Below are positions 19,594-29,087 of a stretch of 44,904 bases of DNA, in pieces. The notes under the pieces are model-generated. The model was not told the origin of the DNA, ran no database searches, and saw only the letters and a list, made by a program, of their open reading frames with translations. Within the stretch, counting starts at the first letter, position 1; each line of letters begins with the position of its first letter. The position numbers and the translations under genes were made by a program. This DNA comes from an uncultured Rhodobiaceae bacterium (GTDB taxonomy: Bacteria; Pseudomonadota; Alphaproteobacteria; Rhizobiales; TMED25), in assembly GCA_913045225.1 (NCBI GenBank), contig CAJWPC010000005.1, positions 1-44,904 on the forward strand, read 5' to 3'.

Positions 19594-19605
19594 TAATTTT
19601 TTAAT

Positions 19606-20064
19606 ATGAGATGTCCGTTTTGCTCAAATAAAGAAACTCAGGTAAGGGACTCTAGGCCTTCAGAAGATAATTCAACAATAAGACGACGAAGAGTTTGTCC
19701 AGGTTGCGGGGGAAGATTTACTACGTTCGAGCGCGTTCAGCTAAGGGAGCTCTATGTTTTGAAGAGAACTGGTCAAAAAGTTGTATTTGATAGAGATAAA
19801 CTAATGCGTTCAGTTCAAGTTGCAACCAGAAAAAGACCTGTTGATATTGATAAATTAGAGCAAATGGTGTCAGGCATTGTTCGTCAACTAGAAAATCGCG
19901 GCGATACAATTATCAGTAGTGAACTTATTGGTACTCTGATAATGGAAGGGCTCCGACAAATTGATGACGTATCTTATGTCAGATTTGCATCTGTTTATAA
20001 AGATTTTCGTGAAGCGAAGGACTTTGAAGAGTTTCTTGAGGAAATCTCAGATACCAATAAATAA
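19606..20064 (+). CDS. nrdR: Transcriptional repressor NrdR
   Basis: An ATP/dATP-sensing repressor of ribonucleotide reductase genes. The 152 residues begin with a zinc ribbon, cysteines at 3, 6, 31 and 34 (MRCPFC ... [10 protein letters not shown]), followed by an ATP-cone domain ([16 protein letters not shown], about 50-140). The length is standard. It lies between glyA and ribD, its usual alphaproteobacterial position. No ribonucleotide reductase gene or clear NrdR box is seen in the window. Confidence 0.97.
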   Translation: MRCPFCSNKETQVRDSRPSEDNSTIRRRRVCPGCGGRFTTFERVQLRELYVLKRTGQKVVFDRDKLMRSVQVATRKRPVDIDKLEQMVSGIVRQLENRGDTIISSELIGTLIMEGLRQIDDVSYVRFASVYKDFREAKDFEEFLEEISDTNK

Positions 20065-20083
20065 GTTCGGGTAGCCTAAAATT

Positions 20084-21211
20084 ATGAATTTTAATTCTAC
20101 AGATATACGCTATATGCAATATGCCCTTCAGGTAGCAAAAATGGGCCAAGGTGAAACCTGGCCAAACCCAGCAGTTGGTTGTGTCATTGTTTCTAACTTT
20201 GACAGTAAAAAGAAAAAGCCTGCAATTATTGGGACAGGGCACACAAGCAAGGGTGGGGTACCACACGCAGAAATCATGGCAATGAATTCCGCGAATAAAA
20301 ATTTAGATGGGGCAACTTTGTATGTTACATTAGAGCCATGCTGCCATATTGGTAAGAGTAAGCCTTGTACGCAATCAATAATTAAAAACAACCTTAAACG
20401 TGTTGTTATCGCAATGGTAGATCCAAACCCGCTCGTGGCAGGAAAAGGCATCCAGGAATTAAAAAAAAATGGTATTGAGGTAGTTGTTGGTTGTTGCGAA
20501 AGCGATGCAAAAGAGCAGAATCATGGTTTTATCCAAAGAATTACTCAGAATATGCCGAGGATCACAGCTAAACTTGCGGTCACAAAAGATAATTTTATAT
20601 GCAGAAGAGATGATAAAAGAGTAAAAATTACGAATGAGTCTGTTAATAAGTATATACACCTTATGAGGGCTAAGCATGATGGAATACTTATAGGCAATGG
20701 CACATACAAAAAAGACAATCCACAACTTACAGTTCGTTTAGATGGGTATAACAAGCGTCTACATAAATTTCTGCTGTCATCAAATGGAGAGATTCAGACC
20801 GAGTCAAACTTATTTATCGAGAGACATAATAATGACCTGACTATAATTACCAGTGATGAAACTAGACAATCAACATTGAAAGGTTTGGAGGCGAATGGAA
20901 TTAGAGTCTTAAGTGTGAAAAAAGACCTAAAATCAGGTCAGCTTGATCTTATTAATACTTTTAAGAATATTGCAAATATTGGTATAAATAATCTTTTTGT
21001 TGAGCCTGGTGTAATGCTTTTTGGAAGTCTTATAGACCGCTCTCTCCCTGATGATATCATAATATTTAAGAGTCATGAAGGACTGGGAGAATTTGGCCTC
21101 AAAGTCCCGCAAATCAATCAACTTTTAAATAATGAGAATAGTGAGTACCAAAAAAACTATGAAAAGATCATTTTTGACACTACTATGTTTCATTACAAGA
21201 AAATCAGATAG
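20084..21211 (+). CDS. ribD: Bifunctional pyrimidine deaminase/reductase RibD
   Basis: Catalyses deamination and then reduction of the GTP-derived pyrimidine in riboflavin synthesis. In the N-terminal deaminase domain the zinc ligands are H61 (HAE), C86 and C95 (LEPCCHIGKSKPC), with E63 as general base. The reductase domain runs from about 150 and has RAKHDGILIGNGTYKKDNPQ. Near the C-terminus the usual EGG nucleotide-binding motif reads VEPGVML, a mild departure. The 375-residue length is normal. It lies 19 nt after nrdR and 7 nt before ribE. Confidence 0.95.
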   Translation: MNFNSTDIRYMQYALQVAKMGQGETWPNPAVGCVIVSNFDSKKKKPAIIGTGHTSKGGVPHAEIMAMNSANKNLDGATLYVTLEPCCHIGKSKPCTQSIIKNNLKRVVIAMVDPNPLVAGKGIQELKKNGIEVVVGCCESDAKEQNHGFIQRITQNMPRITAKLAVTKDNFICRRDDKRVKITNESVNKYIHLMRAKHDGILIGNGTYKKDNPQLTVRLDGYNKRLHKFLLSSNGEIQTESNLFIERHNNDLTIITSDETRQSTLKGLEANGIRVLSVKKDLKSGQLDLINTFKNIANIGINNLFVEPGVMLFGSLIDRSLPDDIIIFKSHEGLGEFGLKVPQINQLLNNENSEYQKNYEKIIFDTTMFHYKKIR

Positions 21212-21218
21212 GGTCGAA

Positions 21219-21836
21219 ATGTTTACCGGTATTATTATTGACGTTGGTACAATAAAAAGTGTCAAAAAAGGTAAAAAAGAAATCGAGATGGCGATTTATA
21301 CTGAGAAGCTTACGTCGCTTAAAGAGGGTATGTCAATTTCATGTGCTGGTATATGCTTAACTGTCATCAGTTATGAGAATTATGAGAATGGATATCTGTT
21401 TAATGTATATATTTCAAATGAGACATTATCCAAAACTACCCTAGCGAACTATGAAGTCGGAGATCAAATAAATCTTGAAAAAAGTCTGGCCTTGGGTGAT
21501 GAAATGGATGGGCATATTGTGCAAGGTCATGTTGACGGAGTTGCGGAGATTACAAAAATTGAACAAGATGGTGAGTCTTCAAGATTTACTTTTAGAGTTA
21601 AATCTGACCTCATCAAATACATTGCGCCAAAGGGTTCGGTGTCTATAGATGGAACATCGCTCACAGTAAATAGTGTAGATGGTGATAAGTTTGATGTAAA
21701 CTTAATACCATACACATTAGATCATACAACTTGGAAAAATAACCGTAAAGGTGATAGAGTAAACATCGAAGTTGATATACTCTCAAGATACGTACTGAAC
21801 GACAAGAGTGATACAAAAGAAATTTGGCAGAAATGA
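21219..21836 (+). CDS. ribE: Riboflavin synthase alpha subunit
   Basis: Dismutates two 6,7-dimethyl-8-ribityllumazine molecules to riboflavin. The true start is the ATG at 21219, giving the invariant MFTGII N-terminus; an upstream in-frame ATG at 21132 lies within ribD. The 205 residues form two lumazine-binding repeats, the second opening with MDGHIVQGHVDGV. The stop overlaps the ribH ATG (ATGA). In many relatives ribBA lies between this gene and ribH, but here it is absent. Some genomes call this gene ribC. Confidence 0.96.
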   Translation: MFTGIIIDVGTIKSVKKGKKEIEMAIYTEKLTSLKEGMSISCAGICLTVISYENYENGYLFNVYISNETLSKTTLANYEVGDQINLEKSLALGDEMDGHIVQGHVDGVAEITKIEQDGESSRFTFRVKSDLIKYIAPKGSVSIDGTSLTVNSVDGDKFDVNLIPYTLDHTTWKNNRKGDRVNIEVDILSRYVLNDKSDTKEIWQK

Positions 21837-22252
21837 CAACAAAAAAAATACTGATTATTGATGCATATTATTATGACGAAGTTTCAACTAATTTATTGGA
21901 TGGAATAAACTCTGCATTAAGCGGCGAATTTAAAGATTTAAACTTAAATCCTGATTACATTGTTGTTGCGGGGGCTTTTGAGATTCCTCAGGCAATTAAT
22001 CTGGTGCTGAAAAAAGTGCGCTACGATGGCATAATTGCTGTGGGCTGTGTAATAAGGGGGGAAACAAGTCATTATGATATTGTTGCTGATAATTCTGCCC
22101 GGGGAATAATGGAGTTGTCATTCAAATATAATATTCCAATAACAAATGCCATACTTACCGTGGATAATTATGATCAAGCAATCGTAAGGTCAAAAGATCG
22201 AGGTCAGCATGCGCTCAAGGCGCTCATTGGTCTCATGAATATTGGCACATAA
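21833..22252 (+). CDS. ribH: 6,7-dimethyl-8-ribityllumazine synthase
   Basis: Condenses the ribitylamino-pyrimidine made by the RibD pathway with dihydroxybutanone phosphate to give lumazine, the substrate of ribE. The protein has 139 residues from the ATG that overlaps the ribE stop; a TTG 9 nt upstream is less likely. VVAGAFEIPQAINLVL and AVGCVIRGETSHYDIVA are the family active-site motifs, the latter holding the catalytic His. nusB starts at the base following its stop. Confidence 0.96.
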   Translation: MTTKKILIIDAYYYDEVSTNLLDGINSALSGEFKDLNLNPDYIVVAGAFEIPQAINLVLKKVRYDGIIAVGCVIRGETSHYDIVADNSARGIMELSFKYNIPITNAILTVDNYDQAIVRSKDRGQHALKALIGLMNIGT

Positions 22253-22702
22253 ATGCCTAAAAATTCCAAAAGTTTAACTCGATTGGTGATTGTCCAAGCG
22301 TTATATCAGATGGAGATGGCTGGAACTGATGTATCGGATATCGTAAGTTCACTTGGGGATAGATTAATATTTGATAACAATTTTGATTATCTTATCAGTC
22401 ACATAAGTAAGAAATTACTCAAAGATACAATAAATGGAGTTGTTGATAATCAGAGTCAAATAGACAGCATAATCAAAAAAAATCTAAGTAGTAACTGGAG
22501 ATTCAATCGTTTAGATAAGATACTCAAAGCTATACTAAGAGCGGCTGTTTACGAGATATCCTATAAACTAAGTACTCCATCAAAAGTTATAATTAATGAA
22601 TATATTGATATCACTCACTCATTTTATTCCCAAAAGGAGCCTGAATTTGTTAATGCAATATTAGATAAAATTGCAATAGTTGAGAGGGAGTCAGATGGAT
22701 GA
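22253..22702 (+). CDS. nusB: Transcription antitermination factor NusB
   Basis: Binds boxA RNA with S10 (NusE) for rRNA antitermination. The 149-residue, mainly helical protein has the early motif RLVIVQALYQMEM and the C-terminal RAAVYEISYKLSTPSKVIIN followed by EFVNAILDKIA, all typical. It begins directly at the ribH stop and overlaps thiL by 8 nt, so ribH-nusB-thiL translation is probably coupled. Confidence 0.95.
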   Translation: MPKNSKSLTRLVIVQALYQMEMAGTDVSDIVSSLGDRLIFDNNFDYLISHISKKLLKDTINGVVDNQSQIDSIIKKNLSSNWRFNRLDKILKAILRAAVYEISYKLSTPSKVIINEYIDITHSFYSQKEPEFVNAILDKIAIVERESDG

Positions 22703-23669
22703 AAAGCTTATCATAAAAAAATATTTAAAGCCTCTGGCTAATAGCAAAGACTCACTGCAACTGAGAGATGATGTTGCAAATATTAATGTTGCAGATGAAA
22801 AATATATCGTAACAAATCAAGATAGTTTAGTTATGGGTACACACTTTTTTGAAAGTGATGATCCTAAATATATTGCAAAGAAATCATTGAGGGTCAACTT
22901 ATCAGACTTGATCTCTAAAGGCGTGACACCCTATGGATATTTCCTGTCCCTTGCTATGGACGACACAATCGACGAGAATTGGATTAAATTATTTTCTCAG
23001 GGATTGGCCGAAGATCAAAAGAAATATAATATTACTTTGCTTGGTGGAGATACAGTTTCAGCACCCCATGGTTTGTTTATATCTATTAATATGCTCAGCA
23101 GAACTAATGATAGCATCATTAAAAGAAGTGGCGCATGTTATGGAGATAATATATATGTAACAGGTACAATTGGTAATAGCGCAATTGGCCTTCATTTGTT
23201 GAAAAATAAAAATGATTATTTGGGCTTAGGCCAGTTAGATATTCAGAAGTTGATCAGGAAATATCATTTGCCCGATCCAAGACTCAAGATAATCCACTTA
23301 ATAAAAAAATTTGCGAGCTCGTCTATGGATACAACGGATGGTTTGATTAATGATCTACTGGTCTTGGCGGGTAGTTCAGGGAGAAAATTTATAATAAAAA
23401 AAAATCTAATTCCATACTCCTTAAGCGCTAAAAAATTTCTTAATAATTATGGTGATTTCGACATTGCGCTTTATGGCGGGGATGACTATGAGGTGATATT
23501 TACTTCGCCAATGAAGTTTGAGGATAAGCTGAATGAGTATGCAAAAAAAATTAAGTTAAAAATTACAAAAATTGGAAACGTTGGAAGCACATCTAAAAAT
23601 CCTGGGCTTTTTGATGAGAAATACAAGGAATTTAAGGCGAGTTATTACACTTTTAAACATTTTAAATAG
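22695..23669 (+). CDS. thiL: Thiamine-monophosphate kinase
   Basis: Phosphorylates thiamine monophosphate to the active cofactor thiamine diphosphate. From the ATG at 22695, preceded by GAGAGGGAG, the protein has 324 residues; an in-frame TTG at 22680 is a weaker alternative. Metal and nucleotide motifs are visible: RDDVAN near the N-terminus, TNQDSLVMGTHF, LRVNLSDLISKG, LGGDT and SSMDTTDGLINDL. The gene ends the rib-nusB-thiL cluster. A 110-bp gap then separates it from hppA. Confidence 0.94.
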   Translation: MDEKLIIKKYLKPLANSKDSLQLRDDVANINVADEKYIVTNQDSLVMGTHFFESDDPKYIAKKSLRVNLSDLISKGVTPYGYFLSLAMDDTIDENWIKLFSQGLAEDQKKYNITLLGGDTVSAPHGLFISINMLSRTNDSIIKRSGACYGDNIYVTGTIGNSAIGLHLLKNKNDYLGLGQLDIQKLIRKYHLPDPRLKIIHLIKKFASSSMDTTDGLINDLLVLAGSSGRKFIIKKNLIPYSLSAKKFLNNYGDFDIALYGGDDYEVIFTSPMKFEDKLNEYAKKIKLKITKIGNVGSTSKNPGLFDEKYKEFKASYYTFKHFK

Positions 23670-23779
23670 CTAAAAGCCATTTATGTAGCTTAATCTCTTG
23701 CCAATAATTAAAAACTGCTTTAATTAAGAAATAATTCTAACAACAACATTTTTTTGAAAAATAATCTATTGAGGAAACA

Positions 23780-25897
23780 ATGACGACATTAATAACGGTA
23801 ATTATTTTTTGTGGCCTACTTGGAGTCATGTATGGCGTATGGGCAAGCAAGTCGGTAATGGATGCAGATCCGGGTAATGAGAGAATGCGTGAGATTGCCA
23901 GCGCGATTCAAGAAGGTGCTGGTGCATATCTTAAAAGACAATATGCTACTATTTCTGTTGTTGGTGTGATCATATTTTTATTGGTTGCTTACTTATTGGA
24001 TCCGATTGTAGCTGTTGGTTTCGCAATTGGTGCAATTTTATCTGGTATAGCAGGGTTTGTGGGAATGCTAATATCTGTGAGGGCGAATGTCAGAACCGCA
24101 CAAGCTGCATCACAGGATCTCTCAAAGGGTCTGTCGATAGCCTTTAAAGCTGGTTCTGTGACGGGTATGTTAGTAGCGGCGCTCGCATTGCTCGCTGTTA
24201 GTGTATATTTCTTTATTTTAACAAACATGCTCAATCATTCCTACGATAGTAGAGTTATAATTGACGCCCTTGTTGCATTAGGATTTGGTGCGTCTTTAAT
24301 TTCAATTTTTGCAAGGCTTGGTGGAGGAATTTTTACAAAAGGTGCAGATGTAGGCGGTGATTTAGTGGGAAAGGTTGAAGCAGGGATACCAGAGGATGAC
24401 CCAAGAAATCCCGCAACCATAGCAGATAATGTTGGTGATAATGTCGGTGATTGCGCTGGTATGGCTGCAGACCTATTTGAAACCTATGCTGTTACCATTG
24501 TCGCTACTATGGTTTTAGCTTCAATTTACTTTTCAAGTTCAGTCTACTTTGAACAGATAATGCTGTACCCACTCGCAATAGGTGCAACATGTATTTTAAC
24601 ATCAATTGTGGGTACTTTTTTTGTAAAGCTCGGCAAAAATAGGTCAATAATGGGAGCATTATACAAAGGTTTTTTTGTTACAGGCGCTCTATCATTGATC
24701 TTGTTGTGGCCACTCACAAATAGTCTTATTGGGATGGAGACTACAATTGAGACATCTTTTATTCAGTTCTCAGGTATGGACATGTTTCTGTGTGGGGTAT
24801 CAGGGCTTGCAGTCACGACACTCATTATTGTAATAACAGAATATTATACAGGCACAAATTATCGACCTGTTAAATCAGTTGCTGCGGCATCTGTTACGGG
24901 GCATGGGACCAATGTAATTCAAGGACTGGCAATGTCACTCGAAGCAACAGCTCTGCCCTCAATAGTTATCATTGCTGGAATAATAGTCACTTACAGTTTG
25001 GCAGGCCTTTTCGGAATTGCAATTGCTGTAACTACAATGCTAGCCCTTGCAGGAGTTGTGGTGGCACTTGATGCATTTGGGCCTGTTACAGATAATGCAG
25101 GTGGAATTGCAGAAATGGCGGATCTTCCGGAAGAAGTTAGAAATACAACTGATGCACTTGATGCGGTAGGTAATACAACAAAAGCAGTGACAAAGGGCTA
25201 TGCAATCGGTTCTGCTGGTTTAGGTGCGCTTGTGTTGTTTGCTGCATATACAGAAGACCTGAGTTATTTTGCTGCTAATTCTGATCAATATTCATACTTT
25301 GAAGGAATTAATTTAGATTTTGGTTTATCTAATCCATATGTTGTTGTTGGATTGCTCCTCGGTGGCCTGATGCCATATTTATTTGGTGCTATGGGCATGA
25401 CAGCAGTTGGTCGCGCTGCCTCTTCAGTCGTTGAAGAAGTTCGACGTCAATTTAAAGAGGATAAAGGGATTTTAAAAGGCACTTCAAAACCAAACTATGC
25501 GAGGGCGGTGGATATGCTAACTAAATCTGCTATTAAAGAAATGATTGTTCCATCGATGCTGCCAGTATTAGCACCCGTTCTCTGTTTCTTTGTTATTAAT
25601 ATAATTGATGGAAAGTCGTCTGCTTTTTCTGCTCTTGGAGCAATGCTATTGGGCACAATCATTACAGGGCTTTTCCTAGCGATTTCAATGACTGCTGGTG
25701 GTGGCGCATGGGATAATGCCAAGAAACTTATTGAAGATGGACAATTTGGCGGCAAGGGATCCGAAGCTCATAAGGCATCAGTCACAGGTGATACAGTAGG
25801 TGACCCATACAAGGATACAGCAGGTCCTGCGATTAATCCTATGATTAAAATTACTAATATTGTCGCTTTGCTACTTCTTGCCATATTAGCTCATTAG
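23780..25897 (+). CDS. hppA: Membrane-bound proton-translocating pyrophosphatase, K+-independent type
   Basis: Couples hydrolysis of cytoplasmic pyrophosphate to proton pumping across the inner membrane. The 705-residue protein has about 16 hydrophobic segments. The substrate-binding loops are [32 protein letters not shown] and, near the C-terminus, [17 protein letters not shown]. The residue deciding potassium dependence is K468 in GNTTKA; K+-dependent enzymes have Ala here. So it should be a K+-independent H+ pump. GAGGAA gives a good ribosome site. The gene stands alone and converges on bamE. Confidence 0.96.
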   Translation: MTTLITVIIFCGLLGVMYGVWASKSVMDADPGNERMREIASAIQEGAGAYLKRQYATISVVGVIIFLLVAYLLDPIVAVGFAIGAILSGIAGFVGMLISVRANVRTAQAASQDLSKGLSIAFKAGSVTGMLVAALALLAVSVYFFILTNMLNHSYDSRVIIDALVALGFGASLISIFARLGGGIFTKGADVGGDLVGKVEAGIPEDDPRNPATIADNVGDNVGDCAGMAADLFETYAVTIVATMVLASIYFSSSVYFEQIMLYPLAIGATCILTSIVGTFFVKLGKNRSIMGALYKGFFVTGALSLILLWPLTNSLIGMETTIETSFIQFSGMDMFLCGVSGLAVTTLIIVITEYYTGTNYRPVKSVAAASVTGHGTNVIQGLAMSLEATALPSIVIIAGIIVTYSLAGLFGIAIAVTTMLALAGVVVALDAFGPVTDNAGGIAEMADLPEEVRNTTDALDAVGNTTKAVTKGYAIGSAGLGALVLFAAYTEDLSYFAANSDQYSYFEGINLDFGLSNPYVVVGLLLGGLMPYLFGAMGMTAVGRAASSVVEEVRRQFKEDKGILKGTSKPNYARAVDMLTKSAIKEMIVPSMLPVLAPVLCFFVINIIDGKSSAFSALGAMLLGTIITGLFLAISMTAGGGAWDNAKKLIEDGQFGGKGSEAHKASVTGDTVGDPYKDTAGPAINPMIKITNIVALLLLAILAH

Positions 25898-25910
25898 GTG
25901 ATATAGTTGT

Positions 25911-26354
25911 TTAAAAAATAGAGCCGGCAATAGCCTCCTTACTTGTATATCTTCCACTGGAATCAAATAAATCCTGAAGCAATGTGGCTTCCGTGCCCCC
26001 CGGCACAGTTTTTTCAGATTTATAGTCAATAACCTTCCCATCCTTTAACGCATATTCTTCAATAGTTGTAATTAACTCATTTTTATCAAATTCAATAACA
26101 ACTATAGTTCTCTCAATTTCTTTTGGTGTTAGGAACGCATATTTATAGAATTTATTTGAAATATAGTAAAATTTATCACCATTATTCTCGGATGTTGTAG
26201 ACGGAGAACCCATCAATGAGAGAACATCAATTTTTTTCATTCCCTCTGATAGCTTTTCTTGCGAGCCTTCATTAAAGATATAACCTCTTTTTTCAATTTG
26301 AGTCGAGCATGATGGCATGTTTAATAAAAGTAATATTAGTAATATTTTTTTCAT
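25911..26354 (-). CDS. bamE: Outer membrane assembly lipoprotein, BamE/SmpA-OmlA family
   Basis: Probably the small lipoprotein of the BAM complex that inserts beta-barrel proteins in the outer membrane. The 147 residues start with a lipoprotein signal, MKKILLILLLLNMPSC, with C16 as the acylated cysteine. The -3 position is Met, which is not ideal. The BamE fold motifs EGMKKIDVLSLMGSPSTT and FYYISNKFYK follow. In Alphaproteobacteria this gene stands divergent from the ubiquinol-cytochrome c chaperone gene, as here. It converges on hppA with a 13-nt gap. Confidence 0.87.
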   Translation of the reverse strand: MKKILLILLLLNMPSCSTQIEKRGYIFNEGSQEKLSEGMKKIDVLSLMGSPSTTSENNGDKFYYISNKFYKYAFLTPKEIERTIVVIEFDKNELITTIEEYALKDGKVIDYKSEKTVPGGTEATLLQDLFDSSGRYTSKEAIAGSIF

Positions 26355-26422
26355 ATGTAGCGCTTTAAAAAAAAATAAAAGTAGTTATTAATTAATATAT
26401 AGATTATGTAAGATAATAATAG

Positions 26423-26944
26423 ATGATTTTTTTTAAAAGAAATAAAGATATACATTTTGATATTTACTATAAAATTGTTAATATTTCTCGCGACACAAAT
26501 TTTTATTCTAAATGTAAGGTACCAGACACAACGGATGGAAGATTCGAGATTCTATTATTACATCTCATCATTTTGATACGAAAATTGAAAAAGGATAGGA
26601 AAGAGTACCTCTCTCAATCTATTGTAGATTTGATGTTCTCATCAATAGATCTCTCATTCAGGGAAGAGGGTGTTGGTGATTTATCAATCCCAAAGAAGAT
26701 GAAAAAGGTAGGAATGGTGTTTTATGGAAGGTCGACGTCCTTAGAAGATATTTTAGATATGCAGGATGATTTAAAGAAGAAAAGTTTGCTTAGTGACTAC
26801 TTTTTAAGAAATGCCTTTTCTTCTGATACGTCATATAAAAAAAATGCTGATGAATTATCTAAATACGCGATTGCATTCGAAGGGCTTATTGAGAAAATAA
26901 GTGTAAGTGAAATACCAAAGCTTGATATTCAAGCAGTTAAGTAA
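26423..26944 (+). CDS. Ubiquinol-cytochrome c chaperone (CBP3/UQCC1-like)
   Basis: A homologue of mitochondrial CBP3, which binds newly made cytochrome b and aids bc1 complex assembly. The 173-residue soluble protein has the family features: DTTDGRFEILLLHLIILIRKL-like opening (DGRFEILLLHLIIL), SQSIVDLMFSSIDLSFRE, GVGDLSIPKKMKK and the late FYGRSTSLEDIL. Its position, divergent from bamE and upstream of plsX, is the conserved alphaproteobacterial one. In many relatives yceD (DUF177) and rpmF follow; here only an 84-bp non-coding gap separates it from plsX. Confidence 0.87.
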   Translation: MIFFKRNKDIHFDIYYKIVNISRDTNFYSKCKVPDTTDGRFEILLLHLIILIRKLKKDRKEYLSQSIVDLMFSSIDLSFREEGVGDLSIPKKMKKVGMVFYGRSTSLEDILDMQDDLKKKSLLSDYFLRNAFSSDTSYKKNADELSKYAIAFEGLIEKISVSEIPKLDIQAVK

Positions 26945-26975
26945 ATTATCAATATAAATAATTAATTTTATTTTA

Positions 26976-27009
26976 AATAAATAATTGTTAAAACTGGTGT
27001 TTATTTATT
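26976..27009. repeat. 9-bp inverted repeat upstream of plsX
   Basis: AATAAATAA (26976-26984) and TTATTTATT (27001-27009) are perfect inverted copies separated by 16 nt, just before plsX. The arms are only A and T, so chance is a real possibility. No T-run marks it as a terminator. It could be a promoter-proximal operator or nothing. Confidence 0.3.
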
Positions 27010-27028
27010 AAATCATTTAAGGTTAATT

Positions 27029-28063
27029 ATGTCTTATCCGGTAAATATAGCTGTTGATTGTATGGGCGGTGATGATGATGCTTTCTTCGTTCTACCGGGT
27101 TTATTGCTCACATTAAAAAAATATCCAAACATTAAATTGCAATTATATGGTGACGAAGAGATTATAAGATCAAGAATCTCTAAATATAAAGCACTTGAAC
27201 AAGCGTCACAGATTATTCATTGCGATACATACGTAAAAATGGACGAAAAACCATCGGTTGCAATAAAAAATGGTCGGGGAAAGTCAAGCATCTGGGTTGC
27301 TATTGAGGCTTTAAAGCAAGGTAATGCAGACTTCATGATTTCTGCGGGTAATACAGGGGCGTTAATGGCAATGGCAACCCTGATCCTAAAGACAATCTCG
27401 AAAATCCAAAGGCCAGCCATTGCAGCCATCTGGCCAACTATTAATGGTGAAACTATTGTTTTAGATATTGGTGCCACAATTGGTTTCAATAAAAAACAGC
27501 TAATTGATTTTTCAATCTTAGGAGCGTCCATGGCGCAAGTTATATTAGATGTTAAGCAGCCAACACTATCACTCCTCAATATAGGAGAAGAAGAGATTAA
27601 AGGTTTAGATGAAATAAAATCATCACATGAAATGCTGAAATCCACAGAGTATTTTTTTAGATACAAAGGTTTTATTGAGGGGAATCAGATTGGTAGAGGT
27701 TTTTCAGACGTTGTTGTTACAGATGGCTTTACAGGAAATATTGCATTAAAGACAGCAGAAGGTACCGCGAGTCAAATCTCACAATATTTCAAGGACTCAA
27801 TAAATAGATCAATAATGGCCAAGGTTGGCTATATTTTTGCCGCAAATGCCTTCAGATCACTAAAAGAAAAAATGAATCCAAGTAGATTAAATGGTGGAGT
27901 TTTTCTTGGCTTGAATGGCATTGTCATTAAAAGCCATGGGAAAACTGATCCGATTGGGTTTTCTTCAGCTGTTGATTTGGGTATTCATATGCATAAGGCA
28001 GCACTCATAGATAAAATAAAAAGTAATATTAAGCTAACCGAAAAGGAAGTAAATATTGATTAA
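27029..28063 (+). CDS. plsX: Phosphate acyltransferase PlsX
   Basis: Converts acyl-ACP to acyl phosphate, the acyl donor for PlsY in phospholipid synthesis. The 344-residue length is standard. NIAVDCMGGDDD near the N-terminus is the family motif (usually DAMGGD; here Cys replaces Ala), and SAGNTGALMAMA and VVVTDGFTGNIALKTAEG are conserved. The gene overlaps fabH by 8 nt, the usual plsX-fabH pair linking phospholipid and fatty acid synthesis. Confidence 0.95.
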   Translation: MSYPVNIAVDCMGGDDDAFFVLPGLLLTLKKYPNIKLQLYGDEEIIRSRISKYKALEQASQIIHCDTYVKMDEKPSVAIKNGRGKSSIWVAIEALKQGNADFMISAGNTGALMAMATLILKTISKIQRPAIAAIWPTINGETIVLDIGATIGFNKKQLIDFSILGASMAQVILDVKQPTLSLLNIGEEEIKGLDEIKSSHEMLKSTEYFFRYKGFIEGNQIGRGFSDVVVTDGFTGNIALKTAEGTASQISQYFKDSINRSIMAKVGYIFAANAFRSLKEKMNPSRLNGGVFLGLNGIVIKSHGKTDPIGFSSAVDLGIHMHKAALIDKIKSNIKLTEKEVNID

Positions 28064-29024
28064 TACAATTATTAGAGGTGTTGGGATGTATTTGCCTGAG
28101 AAGGTTTTAACAAATGATGATATTTCAGAGTTTGTTGATACTAGTCACGAGTGGATTTTTGAAAGGACGGGTATACGTCAAAGACATATAGCATCAAAGG
28201 ATCAAATGACCTCAGACCTTGCCTACATGTCTGCCCTCGATGCTATCCAAGATGCCAATATTAACGCAACAGATATTGATCTGATAATCCTTGCAACCTC
28301 TACCCCAGACCAAGTATTCCCATCCACCGCGGTAAAGTTACAGGATATGCTGAATATTAGAGATGGAGCAGCATTTGATATTCATGCAGTGTGTAGTGGG
28401 TTTATCTATGCATTATCTACGGCTGATAATTTTATTAAAAGTGGTAAGTATAAGAGAATACTTGTCATTGGCTCTGAAGTTTATTCCAGAATACTAAACT
28501 GGAAGGATAGAACAACCTGTGTCCTTTTTGGTGATGCCGCAGGAGCTTTCATACTAGAAGGGCAAAATAATAATGATATTAGATCGGGTATAATTGACTC
28601 TGTTATCAAATCAGATGGGCAATATCGCAGTAAGTTGTATTGTGACGGGGGTCCTTCAATGCAGCCAAGGACCGATAATTTTATAAATATGGACGGAAAA
28701 GAAGTATACAAGCATGCAGTGGAGAAGCAAACTATAATTGTTGAAGAATTATTAGACTCGGCTGGATTTGGAATTGAGTCTATCGATTGGTTTGTTCCGC
28801 ACCAAGCTAACCTCAGAATACTTCAGACCACCGCCAAGAAACTAAAAATTAAAGAAGAGAAGATTATTGTAACAGTTGATAAACATGCCAATACTTCATC
28901 CGCATCAATACCAGTAGCAATGACGACTGCCATCAAAGAGAATAAAATAAAAAGGGGAGACATGTTGCTGCTTGAAGCTTTTGGGGCAGGGTTCACATGG
29001 GGCGCAGTACTGCTAAGATATTAA
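28056..29024 (+). CDS. fabH: 3-oxoacyl-[ACP] synthase III
   Basis: Starts type II fatty acid synthesis by condensing acetyl-CoA with malonyl-ACP. The catalytic triad is complete: C113 (AVCSGFIYAL), H249 (FVPHQANLRI) and N279 (KHANTSSAS). The 322-residue length is normal. The start is TTG at 28056, supported by AAAGGAAG about 6 nt upstream and by the fit of INTIIRGVGMYLPE to family N-termini. It overlaps the end of plsX. Confidence 0.96.
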   Translation: MINTIIRGVGMYLPEKVLTNDDISEFVDTSHEWIFERTGIRQRHIASKDQMTSDLAYMSALDAIQDANINATDIDLIILATSTPDQVFPSTAVKLQDMLNIRDGAAFDIHAVCSGFIYALSTADNFIKSGKYKRILVIGSEVYSRILNWKDRTTCVLFGDAAGAFILEGQNNNDIRSGIIDSVIKSDGQYRSKLYCDGGPSMQPRTDNFINMDGKEVYKHAVEKQTIIVEELLDSAGFGIESIDWFVPHQANLRILQTTAKKLKIKEEKIIVTVDKHANTSSASIPVAMTTAIKENKIKRGDMLLLEAFGAGFTWGAVLLRY

Positions 29025-29041
29025 AAAAATGATTCTGATTG

Positions 29042-29070
29042 TTGACTGTAAGCTATATCTAGCTTAAAAA
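29042..29070 (+). promoter_or_regulatory. Putative ihfA promoter with dyad in the spacer
   Basis: TTGACT (29042-29047), 17 nt, TAAAAA (29065-29070) form a reasonable sigma70-like promoter in the 63-bp fabH-ihfA gap. A perfect 6-bp inverted repeat, AAGCTA-TATC-TAGCTT (29050-29065), fills the spacer and could be an operator. One such repeat in AT-rich DNA may be chance. Confidence 0.35.
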
Positions 29071-29087
29071 TATTAGTTAGGGAAAAA

